The notes under the pieces are model-generated. The model had not been told where the DNA came from. It did not search any database and saw only the letters and a program-made list of their open reading frames with translations. A program made the position numbers and the translations under genes. Below are positions 26,310 to 34,542 of a stretch of 64,000 bases of DNA, one piece after another. Each line of letters starts with the position of its first letter. Positions within the stretch are counted from its first letter, which is position 1. Source of the stretch: Longispora fulva (GTDB lineage Bacteria; Actinomycetota; Actinomycetes; Mycobacteriales; Micromonosporaceae); contig NZ_JADOUF010000001.1 in NCBI RefSeq assembly GCF_015751905.1, positions 1,116,001 to 1,180,000 on the forward strand, read 5' to 3'.

Positions 26310-27944
26310 GTGAGCACCGCTCCCCGCCCCGCCATCCTGCTCGTCGACGGTGACGTCCTCGCCCGGGAGGAACTCGTCGCCGGGCTCCGGGCCCGCTACC
26401 GCGACCGGTTCCGGGTGGTCGGCGCGTCCGGCCGCACCGAGGCCCTGTCCCTTGCCCGCGAGCTGCCCCAGGTCGGCTCGCCGGTCGCGCTCGTGGTCAC
26501 CCAGCAGCGGCTCACCGACGGGCTCGGCACTGCCCTGCTGGAAAGCCTCCGCGACGACCACCCGGGCGCGAAGCGGATCCTGTTGTGCACGACCGCCGAC
26601 GCGGACGCCGCCCTCGACGCCATCAACCGGACGGGCCTCGACCGGTACCTGGTCGCCCCGTACCTGCCGGTCGAGGAGCGGCTGCACCCGGCACTCGACG
26701 ACCTGCTCTTCGACTGGGACGCCCAGAACATGGCCGCGCACCTCGGGGTCCGGGTCACCGGCCACCGCTTCGCCGCCCGCGCGTACGAGGTGAAGGACTT
26801 CCTCGCCCGCAACGTGGTCCCCTTCGAGTGGGTCGACACCGCCGACGAGTCGTCCCCGACCACGGTCGCGCTGGGCGACGGCCGGGTGTTCCGCGACCCG
26901 AGCCTCGCGGAGCTGGCCCGCGGTCTGGGGCTGACCCAGGAGGCGACCCGCGACGCGTACGACCTGATCATCGTCGGGGGCGGCCCGGCCGGCCTGGCCG
27001 CGGCCGTGTACGGGGCCTGCGAGGGCTTCACCGTCCTGATCATCGAGGACGACGCCCCCGGCGGGCAGGCCGGCAGCACGTCCACGATCGAGAACTACCT
27101 GGGCTTCCCGTCCGGCCTCACCGGGGCGGACCTGGCCCAGCGGGCCCTCGCCCAGGCCCGCCGGTTCGGGGTCGAGTGGCTGTGCACGAGCGTCGCCGCC
27201 GGCCTTCGTACCGGCACCGACGGCGTGAACCATGTCCTGCTCACCGACGGCGTCACCCTGACCGCGCGGGCGATCCTGGTCGCGACCGGCATGTCCTACC
27301 GCCGCCTGGAGGTCCCGGGCGTGGCCGACCTGCTCAATGCCGGCGTCTACTACGGAGCCTCCCTCACCGAGGCGGCCCAGACGACGGGGGAGGACGTCTA
27401 CATCCTCGGGTCCGGCAACTCCGCCGGCCAGGCCGCCCTGTACTTCGCCGAGCACGCCCGTTCCGTCACCGTCCTGGTCCGGGAGAAGTCGATCCACGAC
27501 TCGGCCACCTCGAACTACCTGATCGAACGGCTCCTCGACCACCCGGCCGTGATCCTGCGCGAGGGCGTCGAACTGGCCGAGACGATCGGGGAGGGCCGGC
27601 TGGCCGCGCTGGTGCTGCGCGACAGGGAGACCGGGGACACCGCGACCGTGCCGGCCGGCTCGCTGTACATCCTGATCGGGACCACTCCGTGCAGCGGCTG
27701 GGTGGCCGACGCGGTCGGGCTCGACGAGTTCGGCTTCGTCCTGACCGGACCGGACGTGCGGTCCCGCCCCGAGCGGCTGCCCGTGCCGTGGGCGGCGGAC
27801 CGGGAGCCGATGCTGATGGAGACGTCGATGCCGGGGGTGTTCGCGGCCGGGGACGTGCGGGCGGGCTCCGTGAAGCGGGTCGGGTCGGCGGTCGGGCAGG
27901 GCGCGGTGGCCACCCAGGCGATCACCCAGTACCTGCGGGGGTGA
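26310..27944 (+). CDS. Receiver-domain/thioredoxin-reductase-like fusion oxidoreductase
   Basis: Residues 1-130 resemble a response-regulator receiver (ILLVDGDVLAREELVAGLRARY, CTTADADAALDAI). A glutaredoxin-like segment follows (about 150-205: RAYEVKDFLARNVVPFEWVD). From about 220 it is a thioredoxin-reductase-type flavoprotein with FAD motif DLIIVGGGPAGLAAAVYGA, NAD(P) motif VYILGSGNSAGQAALYF and C-terminal GVFAAGDVRAGSVKRVGSAVGQG. The CxxC redox pair of true thioredoxin reductases is missing: the position reads GVYYGASLTEA. It therefore probably transfers electrons directly from FAD, perhaps to the neighbouring P450; that partner is inferred from position. Confidence 0.88.
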   Translation: MSTAPRPAILLVDGDVLAREELVAGLRARYRDRFRVVGASGRTEALSLARELPQVGSPVALVVTQQRLTDGLGTALLESLRDDHPGAKRILLCTTADADAALDAINRTGLDRYLVAPYLPVEERLHPALDDLLFDWDAQNMAAHLGVRVTGHRFAARAYEVKDFLARNVVPFEWVDTADESSPTTVALGDGRVFRDPSLAELARGLGLTQEATRDAYDLIIVGGGPAGLAAAVYGACEGFTVLIIEDDAPGGQAGSTSTIENYLGFPSGLTGADLAQRALAQARRFGVEWLCTSVAAGLRTGTDGVNHVLLTDGVTLTARAILVATGMSYRRLEVPGVADLLNAGVYYGASLTEAAQTTGEDVYILGSGNSAGQAALYFAEHARSVTVLVREKSIHDSATSNYLIERLLDHPAVILREGVELAETIGEGRLAALVLRDRETGDTATVPAGSLYILIGTTPCSGWVADAVGLDEFGFVLTGPDVRSRPERLPVPWAADREPMLMETSMPGVFAAGDVRAGSVKRVGSAVGQGAVATQAITQYLRG

Positions 27945-28000
27945 CGTGCGGCGACCGCCGGGACCCGGGTCGGGAACCTCCGTAACCGTCTGACGGTCTT

Positions 28001-29392
28001 CTAGATCGTGGCCAGGCGGCGCGCGGCCTCGACCAGCTCGGCGCGGTCGGCGGCGGCCGCGAAGCCGAGCCGTAGGCACGCCTCGGGCGGCTCCGCGGCG
28101 AAGTACCGGCTGCCGGCGCTGACCGCGACCCCCGCCTGCCGGGCGGCGCGGGCGACCGTCGTGTCGTCCGTGCCGGCCGGCAGCCGCACCCACAGGTGCA
28201 AGCCGCCCCTGGCGGGGCGCGCCTGGATCCAGCCGGGGAGCTCCCGGGCCAGCGCGGACGCCAGCTCGGCGTGCCGGTCGCGGAGGACCGCGGCCAGGCC
28301 CCGGACGTGCCGGTCCCACGCCGGCGAGCTGACCAGCTCCAACGCGGCCTCCTGCAACGGGCGGCTGACGAAGAAGTCGTCCACCCAGCGCAGCGCCCGG
28401 AGCCGCTCCAGCACCGGGCCCCGGGCGACGAGGGCCCCGATCCGCAGGGACGGCGCGGCCGGCTTGGTCAGCGAGGCGACGTGCACGACCGTGCCGTCGC
28501 GGTCGTCGGCGACCAGCGGCCGGGCCACCGGCCCTCCGTGCCCGAGGTGCCGGGCGAAGTCGTCCTCGATCACGAACGCGCCGGCCGCCCGGGCCACGTC
28601 GAGCACCTGCCGGCGGCGGGGCGGCGCGAGCACCGTGCCGGTCGGATTGTGGAACGTCGGCTGGCAGTAGAACAGCCGCGCGCCGGTCATCGCGAACGCG
28701 TCGGCCAGCAGGTCCGGGCGCACCCCGTCGTCGTCCATCGGCACCGGCACCGGACGCAGCCCGGCGGCCCGGGCCGCGGCGAGCGCACCCGGGTAGGTGG
28801 GCGACTCCACGAGGACCGGGCTGCCGGGGCCCGCGACGGCCCGGAACACCATCGACAGCGAGCTCTGCCCGCCGGCGGTGACCATGACGTCCTCCGGGGT
28901 GACGCCGCCGCCCGCCATGCCGGCGAACACCGCCCGCAGCGCGGCCAGGCCGTTCGTCGGGGCCCGGCCCCACGCGTCGGGGCGGCGCGCCGCGCGGGCC
29001 AGGGCCGCGCTCAGCGCCCGGGTCGGCTGCAGGGACCGGTGCAGGTAGCCGCCGTCGAGCATGATCGTGCCGGCCGGCGGCGGGCCGAACTCGTCGGTGA
29101 TCGACCGGGTGTCCACGGCGCGGTCGGTCAGGGCGATCGTCTGCCAGGCGGTGTCGGCGGGGCCCTCGCCGGACCGGGTCCTGGGCGTGGCCACGTAGGT
29201 GCCGCTGCCGGGGCGGGTCACCACCGCGCCCTCGGCGGCCAGCTGCGCGATCGCCCGGGCCACGGTCACCGGGCTGACGTGGTGCCGCGCGATCAGCTCC
29301 CGGCTGCTGGGCAGGCGGTCGCCGGGGGACAGGCCGGCGAGCAGCGCGCGCAGGATGGTCACCAGATCCGCAGAAGTGCTACTGTCCAACAT
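28001..29392 (-). CDS. MocR-family transcriptional regulator (GntR HTH + aminotransferase-like domain)
   Basis: The 463-residue protein has an N-terminal GntR winged helix (LPSSRELIARHHVSPVTVARAIAQLAAEGAVVTRPG) and a C-terminal fold-type I PLP domain (VTAGGQSSLSMVFRAVAGPGSPVLVESPTYPG, FVIEDDFARHLG, VASLTKPAAPSLRIGALVA with the PLP Lys). MocR proteins sense PLP or amino compounds and control adjacent PLP-enzyme or transporter genes. Here the start codon is two bases from, and overlaps in opposite orientation with, the start of the class V aminotransferase gene. An inverted repeat spans both starts. Confidence 0.9.
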   Translation of the reverse strand: MLDSSTSADLVTILRALLAGLSPGDRLPSSRELIARHHVSPVTVARAIAQLAAEGAVVTRPGSGTYVATPRTRSGEGPADTAWQTIALTDRAVDTRSITDEFGPPPAGTIMLDGGYLHRSLQPTRALSAALARAARRPDAWGRAPTNGLAALRAVFAGMAGGGVTPEDVMVTAGGQSSLSMVFRAVAGPGSPVLVESPTYPGALAAARAAGLRPVPVPMDDDGVRPDLLADAFAMTGARLFYCQPTFHNPTGTVLAPPRRRQVLDVARAAGAFVIEDDFARHLGHGGPVARPLVADDRDGTVVHVASLTKPAAPSLRIGALVARGPVLERLRALRWVDDFFVSRPLQEAALELVSSPAWDRHVRGLAAVLRDRHAELASALARELPGWIQARPARGGLHLWVRLPAGTDDTTVARAARQAGVAVSAGSRYFAAEPPEACLRLGFAAAADRAELVEAARRLATI

Positions 29393-29414
29393 GAGAGCTA
29401 AGGATAGCGCTTCT
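29372..29414. promoter_or_regulatory. Operator between MocR and aminotransferase genes
   Basis: AGAAGTGCTA (29372-29381) and TAGCGCTTCT (29405-29414) form an inverted repeat with one mismatch, centred on the shared CATG that holds both start codons. It fits a MocR site controlling both genes. Confidence 0.5.
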
Positions 29415-30614
29415 ACAGCCGAACGGAAATCGCTACTCGACATCGTGGCCCTGCGGGCCGACACCCCCGGGTGCGAGCACGTGGTGCACCTCAACAACGC
29501 CGGCTGCGGGCTGCTGGCCACCCCGGTGCTGACCACGATGCTCGACCACCTGCACCTCGAGGCCCGGATCGGCGGCTACGAGGCGTCCGCGGCCCGCGCC
29601 GACGGGGTGAGCGCGTTCTACACCGAGATCGCGGCCCTGATCGGCGCCGAACCCCGCAACATCGCCTTCTCCGGCAGCGCCACCCACGCGTACGCCACGG
29701 CCCTGTCGGCCATCCCGTTCGCGGCCGGCGACGTCATCCTCACCACCCGCAACGACTTCGTCTCCAACCAGATCGCGTTCCTGTCCCTGCGCAAGCGTTT
29801 CGGGGTACGGGTCGTGCACGCCCCCGACGCCCCAGAGGGCGGCGTCGACGTCCCGGCCATGGCGGCCCTGATGCGCGAACACCGTCCCCGCCTCGTGGCA
29901 GCCACCCACATCCCCACCAACTCCGGCCTCGTCCAACCGGTCGCCGAGATCGGCCGGCACTGCCGGGAGCTGGACCTGCTGTACCTGGTGGACGCGTGCC
30001 AGTCCGTGGGCCAGTACCCGGTGGACGTGACAGAGATCGGCTGCGACCTGCTCACCTCCACCTGCCGCAAGTTCCTCCGCGGCCCGCGCGGCTCCGGATT
30101 CCTCTACGTCTCCGACCGGGTGCTGACCGCTGGCTACGAACCGCTGTTCATCGACATGCACGGCGCACGGTGGACGGCACCGGGTGAGTACCGGCGCTCC
30201 GACACCGCGGCCCGGTTCGAGGAGTGGGAGTTCCCGTACACCACGGTGCTCGGCTGCGCCGCCGCCGTCTCCTACACCCGCAAGGTCGGGATCGACGCCA
30301 TCGCCCAGCGCACCCCGGCCCTCGCCGCCCGGCTGCGCCACGGACTGGAGGTGATCGACGGGGTACGGGTCCTCGACCGGGGGCCGCGGCTCGGCGCGCT
30401 GGTCACGTTCGCGATCCGGGGCTGGGAGCCCGCGCCGTTCAAGGCGGCGCTCGACGCCCGGGCCGTCAACTCCGCGCTGAGCTTCCGGGAGTTCGCCCAG
30501 TACGACTTCGGCGACAAGGACGTGGACTGGTGCCTGCGGCTGTCCCCGCACTACTACAACACGACCGAGGAGATCGACCGGGTCGCGGCGATGGTCGCGG
30601 AGCTGGCCCGATGA
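29391..30614 (+). CDS. Class V aminotransferase / cysteine-desulphurase-like PLP enzyme
   Basis: The 407-residue product has the class V layout: VVHLNNAGCGLLATPVL near the N-terminus, AFSGSATHAYATAL, THIPTNSGLVQPVAEIG, LLYLVDACQSVGQYPVDV, and the PLP-lysine segment CDLLTSTCRKFLRGPRGSGFLYV. Related enzymes act as ergothioneine-type lyases, isopenicillin-N-epimerase-like enzymes or aminotransferases; the substrate is not evident. The ATG overlaps the opposing MocR start, so a leaderless mRNA or a downstream GTG start (29446) is possible. Its stop overlaps the start of an MFS transporter (ATGA), linking it to export or uptake of the compound. Confidence 0.85.
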   Translation: MRAKDSASTAERKSLLDIVALRADTPGCEHVVHLNNAGCGLLATPVLTTMLDHLHLEARIGGYEASAARADGVSAFYTEIAALIGAEPRNIAFSGSATHAYATALSAIPFAAGDVILTTRNDFVSNQIAFLSLRKRFGVRVVHAPDAPEGGVDVPAMAALMREHRPRLVAATHIPTNSGLVQPVAEIGRHCRELDLLYLVDACQSVGQYPVDVTEIGCDLLTSTCRKFLRGPRGSGFLYVSDRVLTAGYEPLFIDMHGARWTAPGEYRRSDTAARFEEWEFPYTTVLGCAAAVSYTRKVGIDAIAQRTPALAARLRHGLEVIDGVRVLDRGPRLGALVTFAIRGWEPAPFKAALDARAVNSALSFREFAQYDFGDKDVDWCLRLSPHYYNTTEEIDRVAAMVAELAR

Positions 30615-31924
30615 CCGCCCCCGTGGAGCCCCGGACGAACGGCCTGTGGCGCAACGGCGACTTCCTGCGCTTCTGGCTCGGGGAGACGTTGTCGCTGCTC
30701 GGCACCCAGGTCACCAACCTCGCCCTTCCCCTGACCGCGATCTACGCCTTCGGGGCCACCGACGCCCAGGTGGGGCTGCTGCGGTTCCTGCAGCTCGCGC
30801 CGTACCTCGGACTCGCCCTGGTCTTCGGGGTCTGGGTCGACCGGGCCCGGCGGCGGCGGGTCATGCTCGCCGCCAACCTGGTCCGGATGGTCCTGCTCGC
30901 CCTGATCCCGGCGCTGTCGGCGCTGCACGTGCTGCGGATGACGCCGCTGCTGCTGATCGCCTGCGCGATCGGCGTCGCCTCCGTGCTGTTCGACGTGAGC
31001 TGGATGTCCTATGTGCCCACCCTGGTCCGCGACCCCCGGCACTACGTCGAGGCCAGCGCGAAGATGGGCATCAGCTCCTCCGCCGCGGACGTCGCCGGAC
31101 CCGGGCTGGCCGGCGTCCTGGTCAGCGCCCTGACCGCGCCGGTGGCCCTGGTCGTCGACGCGTGCTCCTACCTGGTGTCCGTGGTCTCGCTGCTGCTGAT
31201 CCGCACCCCGGAGCCGCGCCCCGCCCGACCGGCGATGCCGCGCCGGCTTGGCGTCGAACTGCGCGACGGCCTGGCCTGGGTCTTTCGCTCCCCGGTGCTG
31301 CGGGCCCTGGCCCTCGTCGGGTTCTGCTGCAACTTCTCCCTGGTCACGGTATGGACCATGTTCCTGCTATACGGCACGCACGACCTGCACCTGCCCGCCA
31401 CCGCCCTCGGCGGCGTCTTCGCGACCGCCTCCGTCGGCGGCCTGATCGGGGCCACGGTGTCCCGGCGGGTGATCCGCCGGTTCCCGCTCGGCCGGGTCTA
31501 CCTCGTCGCCCAGTCGGCCCTGGTCCTCGGGCCGGCGCTGATCCCGCTCGCCGCCGGCCCCCGGCCGGTGATGGTGGCCCTGTTCGTGACCTCCTTCTTC
31601 ACCACGTACCTGGGGCTCGGCGTCGCCGGGGTGATCATCGTCAGCCTGCGCCAGACGAGTACGCCACAGTCCATGATGGGGCGGATGACCGCGGTGTTCC
31701 GCACGCTGCTGTTCGGCGGCGGGGCGCTCGGCGGGCTCACGGCAGGGCTGCTGTCCGACGCGATCGGGCACCGGGGCGCGCTGACCGTCGCGGCGGTCGC
31801 TTCCGCGGCGATCGTGGTCGCGTTGCTGGTGTCGCCGGTGAGCAGGCTGCGGGCGCTGCCGGAGGCGGTGGCCGAACCGGAGCCAGCCGCCGGCCCGGTG
31901 ATGGCGGGGGCGGCGACGGACTGA
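30611..31924 (+). CDS. MFS transporter (drug-efflux type)
   Basis: The 437-residue protein shows about 12 hydrophobic segments. The MFS loop 2-3 motif FGVWVDRARRRRVML and an N-terminal FLRFWLGETLSLLGTQVTNLALPL are typical of actinomycete MFS proteins of the enterobactin-exporter/macrolide-efflux group. It is translationally coupled to the class V PLP enzyme, so it probably exports that enzyme's product or a related amino compound under MocR control. No substrate can be named. Confidence 0.88.
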   Translation: MTAPVEPRTNGLWRNGDFLRFWLGETLSLLGTQVTNLALPLTAIYAFGATDAQVGLLRFLQLAPYLGLALVFGVWVDRARRRRVMLAANLVRMVLLALIPALSALHVLRMTPLLLIACAIGVASVLFDVSWMSYVPTLVRDPRHYVEASAKMGISSSAADVAGPGLAGVLVSALTAPVALVVDACSYLVSVVSLLLIRTPEPRPARPAMPRRLGVELRDGLAWVFRSPVLRALALVGFCCNFSLVTVWTMFLLYGTHDLHLPATALGGVFATASVGGLIGATVSRRVIRRFPLGRVYLVAQSALVLGPALIPLAAGPRPVMVALFVTSFFTTYLGLGVAGVIIVSLRQTSTPQSMMGRMTAVFRTLLFGGGALGGLTAGLLSDAIGHRGALTVAAVASAAIVVALLVSPVSRLRALPEAVAEPEPAAGPVMAGAATD

Positions 31925-31951
31925 GTGGCAGGCGGTGGTGATACTGGCCCG

Positions 31952-33040
31952 ATGACGAAGCGGCGCGCGTTCCGGATGGTGGACGAGGAACGGATCGAGG
32001 GCACCTGGCGGCCGGTGTTCGTGCGGAACGGCGAGACGTTCTTCCTCACCGACCTCATCATGTACGCCGACGGGGTCGTCGAGTGCTGGGGCATGCTCAC
32101 CCTCGACGAGTTCCGCGCGAAGCTCGACTCGGGCTGGATCACCGTCACCCCGGTCGACGGCGCGCCGGTCTCGACGTTCGAGTTGGCGACCTGGGACTTC
32201 GCCAACTCGGACGCCTGGCTCACCCCGGACGGCCTGTTCGCCGAGGTCCGCAACGAGATGGACCGCCTCGCCGGCCGGCCGACGGCGGAGGACCGGTGCG
32301 ACGCCGCCGTCGACGCGTTCGTCCGGGAGCCGACCGAGGAGAACCGTGCGGCCCTGCTCGCCGCGTACCTGGCGGTGCCGGAACACGAGCGGATGTTCCT
32401 GGGCGACATGGACGTCAAGGACTGGCCGTACCGGGCGCTGGCCACCCCGCTCGGCGGCACCCTGGCCGACGGCGGGGACCCGGTCACGGCCGAGGACCAC
32501 GCCGGTGCCCTGGAGTACTTCGCCGACCGGGGCCGCATGACCGGGGAGCTGGACGCCCGACGGCACTCCGACGGGCCGGCCGAGACCTCCGACCCGACCG
32601 TCGTCCTGGACACCATCTACGGCCAGTGGCCCGCACCGCCGAGCGTGCACGTGCTGCGCGCGGAGTACCCGGCGGCGGTCGAGGTCGGCGGGCACACCTA
32701 CCCGACCCTGGGCCGGGCGTACTGGGCTCTGGCCGCCGCCGATCCCGCGGTCCGCGACGCGATCCGGGAGGCCGACGGGGACTGGCGGGCCCGGCAACTG
32801 CTGTCCGCCGGCCAGCTCCGCCCGGGCTGGCCGGCCGCGCGCGAGGCGGTGCTGGCCGAACTGCACAGGGCCCGGCTGCGCCAGCACCCGGAGTTGTTGG
32901 ACGTGCTGTTGGCGACGGGGGACGCCCGGATCGTGTACCGGGGGAGCGACTCGGCGTTCCTCGACGCCCGCGACCGGATGGGCCGGATCCTCGAACAGGT
33001 CCGTGCGGAGTTCGCCGCCGCCCGCGCCGGCCTGCTCTGA
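31952..33040 (+). CDS. Two-domain protein with C-terminal NADAR (YbiA-like) domain
   Basis: Residues 1-75 form a small beta-rich domain (RIEGTWRPVFVRNGETFFLTDLIMYADGVVECWG), of a DUF7638-like type. The middle (75-200) is helical and uncharacterised. The C-terminal 140 residues match the NADAR pattern: YPAAVEVGGHTYPTLGRAYWALAAADPAVRDAIREA, then LRPGWPAAREAVLAELHRARLRQHPELLDVLLATGDARIVY and MGRILEQVRAEF. NADAR domains act as N-glycosidases on ADP-ribose-type compounds and can reverse guanosine ADP-ribosylation of DNA. The three-part arrangement is unusual. The ATG of MTKRRAFRM was chosen; an earlier in-frame GTG lacks a clear ribosome site. Confidence 0.75.
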   Translation: MTKRRAFRMVDEERIEGTWRPVFVRNGETFFLTDLIMYADGVVECWGMLTLDEFRAKLDSGWITVTPVDGAPVSTFELATWDFANSDAWLTPDGLFAEVRNEMDRLAGRPTAEDRCDAAVDAFVREPTEENRAALLAAYLAVPEHERMFLGDMDVKDWPYRALATPLGGTLADGGDPVTAEDHAGALEYFADRGRMTGELDARRHSDGPAETSDPTVVLDTIYGQWPAPPSVHVLRAEYPAAVEVGGHTYPTLGRAYWALAAADPAVRDAIREADGDWRARQLLSAGQLRPGWPAAREAVLAELHRARLRQHPELLDVLLATGDARIVYRGSDSAFLDARDRMGRILEQVRAEFAAARAGLL

Positions 33041-33052
33041 CCGAGGCGGCGC

Positions 33053-33490
33053 TCAGGCGACCGTGATGGTCAGATCCATTCCCTGGGCCTTGTGGTTGCC
33101 AACCGGACACCAGATCTCGTACGTCCCCGCCCGCAGGGTCACCGTCATCCGCTGCTCGGCCCCGCCGGGCCGGATCGACGTGGTCTGCTCGCTGACGCCC
33201 GGCCCCTTGATGGCCAGCGCGTGCGTGACCTGACCCTGTTCGCGCACCACGAACGTGTACGTGCCCGGCGTGAACGTCCGCTGCGACAGCGTGATGGTGA
33301 ACTCCGAGAGGTCCGCCGTGACCGTGGTACCCGACGCCGACGGCGCGCCGGAGGTCGGCCCGGCCGCCGAGGTCGCGGCCGGGGGCGTGGTCGTGGGAAC
33401 CGACGGGGTCGCGCCGTTGTCGCTGCCGCCGCAGCCGGCGAGCCCGATTCCCGCGGCGAGCAGTACCGCCGCCATCCGATGCCTGTGCAC
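33053..33490 (-). CDS. Cupredoxin-like copper-binding lipoprotein
   Basis: The 145-residue precursor carries a lipoprotein signal (lipobox LAGC, Cys20) and a Thr/Pro/Ala-rich spacer. A plastocyanin-like fold follows with all four type I copper ligands in order: His90 (QVTHAL), Cys128 (IWCPVGNH), His133 and Met138 (KAQGM). It is membrane-anchored on the outside and likely carries single electrons or stores copper. Convergent with the NADAR gene (12 bases apart). Confidence 0.9.
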   Translation of the reverse strand: MHRHRMAAVLLAAGIGLAGCGGSDNGATPSVPTTTPPAATSAAGPTSGAPSASGTTVTADLSEFTITLSQRTFTPGTYTFVVREQGQVTHALAIKGPGVSEQTTSIRPGGAEQRMTVTLRAGTYEIWCPVGNHKAQGMDLTITVA

Positions 33491-33593
33491 GTGACGCCCC
33501 CTGTCCGAACCCCGTCCTCTCCTTCCTACCAGCCGCCCACCCGGCCGGACCCCGTTTCGGCGACACCGCCCGGGGCGGCCCTAGACTGGCCGG

Positions 33594-34421
33594 ATGCTGC
33601 GCCCCTTCCGGCAGGTCGACGTGTTCACGACCACCCCCTACCGGGGCAACCCGGTCGCCGTTGTCCTCGACGCCACCGGGCTGACCACAGACCAGATGCG
33701 CCGGTTCGCGCGGTGGACGAACCTGGCCGAGACGACGTTCGTGCTCCCGCCGAGTACCCCGGCGGCCGACTACCGGGTGCGGATCTTCACCCCGACGACG
33801 GAGTTGCCGTTCGCCGGACACCCCACGCTGGGTACCTGTCACGCCTGGCTCGAGGCCGGCGGCGTCGCGGCGTCCGACGTGGTCGTGCAGGAGTGCGGGG
33901 CCGGCCTGGTCCGGGTGCGCAGGACGGCCGACGGGCTCGCGTTCGCCGCGCCGCCGCTGCTGCGCTCCGGGCCGGTCGAGGAGTCGCTGGTGGCGCACGT
34001 CGCCGGCCTGCTCGGCCTCGACCGCTCGGCGGTCGTCGACGCCGAGTGGGTGGACAACGGCCCGGGCTGGGTGGCGGTGCTGCTCGCCGACGCCGACGCG
34101 GTGCTCGCCGTGCGCCCGACGACGGTCGACCTGGACCTCGGGGTGGTGGGGCTCTACCCGCCGGGGTCGCCGTGCGCCGTGGAGGTGCGCGCGTTCTCCC
34201 CGCAGGACGGGCTCGCCGTGGAGGACCCGGTCACCGGCAGCCTGAACGCCTCCCTGGCACAGTGGCTGCTGCGCACCGGCCGGCTCGCCGCGCCGTATGT
34301 CGCGAGCCAGGGCACCGTCCTGGACCGGGCCGGCCGGGTGCACCTCAGCGAGGACGCCGACGGCGCGGTCTGGGCGGCCGGCGGGACCGTGACCTGCGTG
34401 TCCGGCGAGGTCGAGCTCTAA
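33594..34421 (+). CDS. PhzF-family isomerase-like protein
   Basis: The 275-residue product shows the PhzF diaminopimelate-epimerase-like fold: FRQVDVFTTTPYRGNPVAVVLDA at the start, the catalytic Glu in NLAETTFVL, FTPTTELPFAGHPTLGTCHAWLE, and the second-half repeat EDPVTGSLNASLAQWLL. Members isomerise small metabolites; only a few make phenazines, and no phenazine genes are present here, so the product should not be read as phenazine. It stands alone and converges on the PurA-like gene. Confidence 0.92.
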   Translation: MLRPFRQVDVFTTTPYRGNPVAVVLDATGLTTDQMRRFARWTNLAETTFVLPPSTPAADYRVRIFTPTTELPFAGHPTLGTCHAWLEAGGVAASDVVVQECGAGLVRVRRTADGLAFAAPPLLRSGPVEESLVAHVAGLLGLDRSAVVDAEWVDNGPGWVAVLLADADAVLAVRPTTVDLDLGVVGLYPPGSPCAVEVRAFSPQDGLAVEDPVTGSLNASLAQWLLRTGRLAAPYVASQGTVLDRAGRVHLSEDADGAVWAAGGTVTCVSGEVEL

Positions 34422-34440
34422 GATCACGAACCCGTCGACG

Positions 34441-34477
34441 GTTACGGCGACACCTGCCCCGGGTTCCAGCGGTCGCC
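34441..34477 (+). repeat. 37-base intergenic repeat, copy A
   Basis: This segment begins GTTACGGCGACACCTGCCCC. It matches copy B (38725-38761, opposite strand) at 36 of 37 positions and is related to copy C (43702-43738). It lies in the gap between the convergent PhzF and PurA-like genes. Confidence 0.75.
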
Positions 34478-34542
34478 CCGTCCCCGGCCCGGGGCGGTGA
34501 GGGATGTGCGATCCCCGACCGACCCGGCCCGGGTGGCCCCGG

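Noticed and set aside
33594-34421. Phenazine biosynthesis locus, because of the PhzF protein
   Set aside because: No other phz genes are nearby; PhzF homologues are widespread and mostly unrelated to phenazines.
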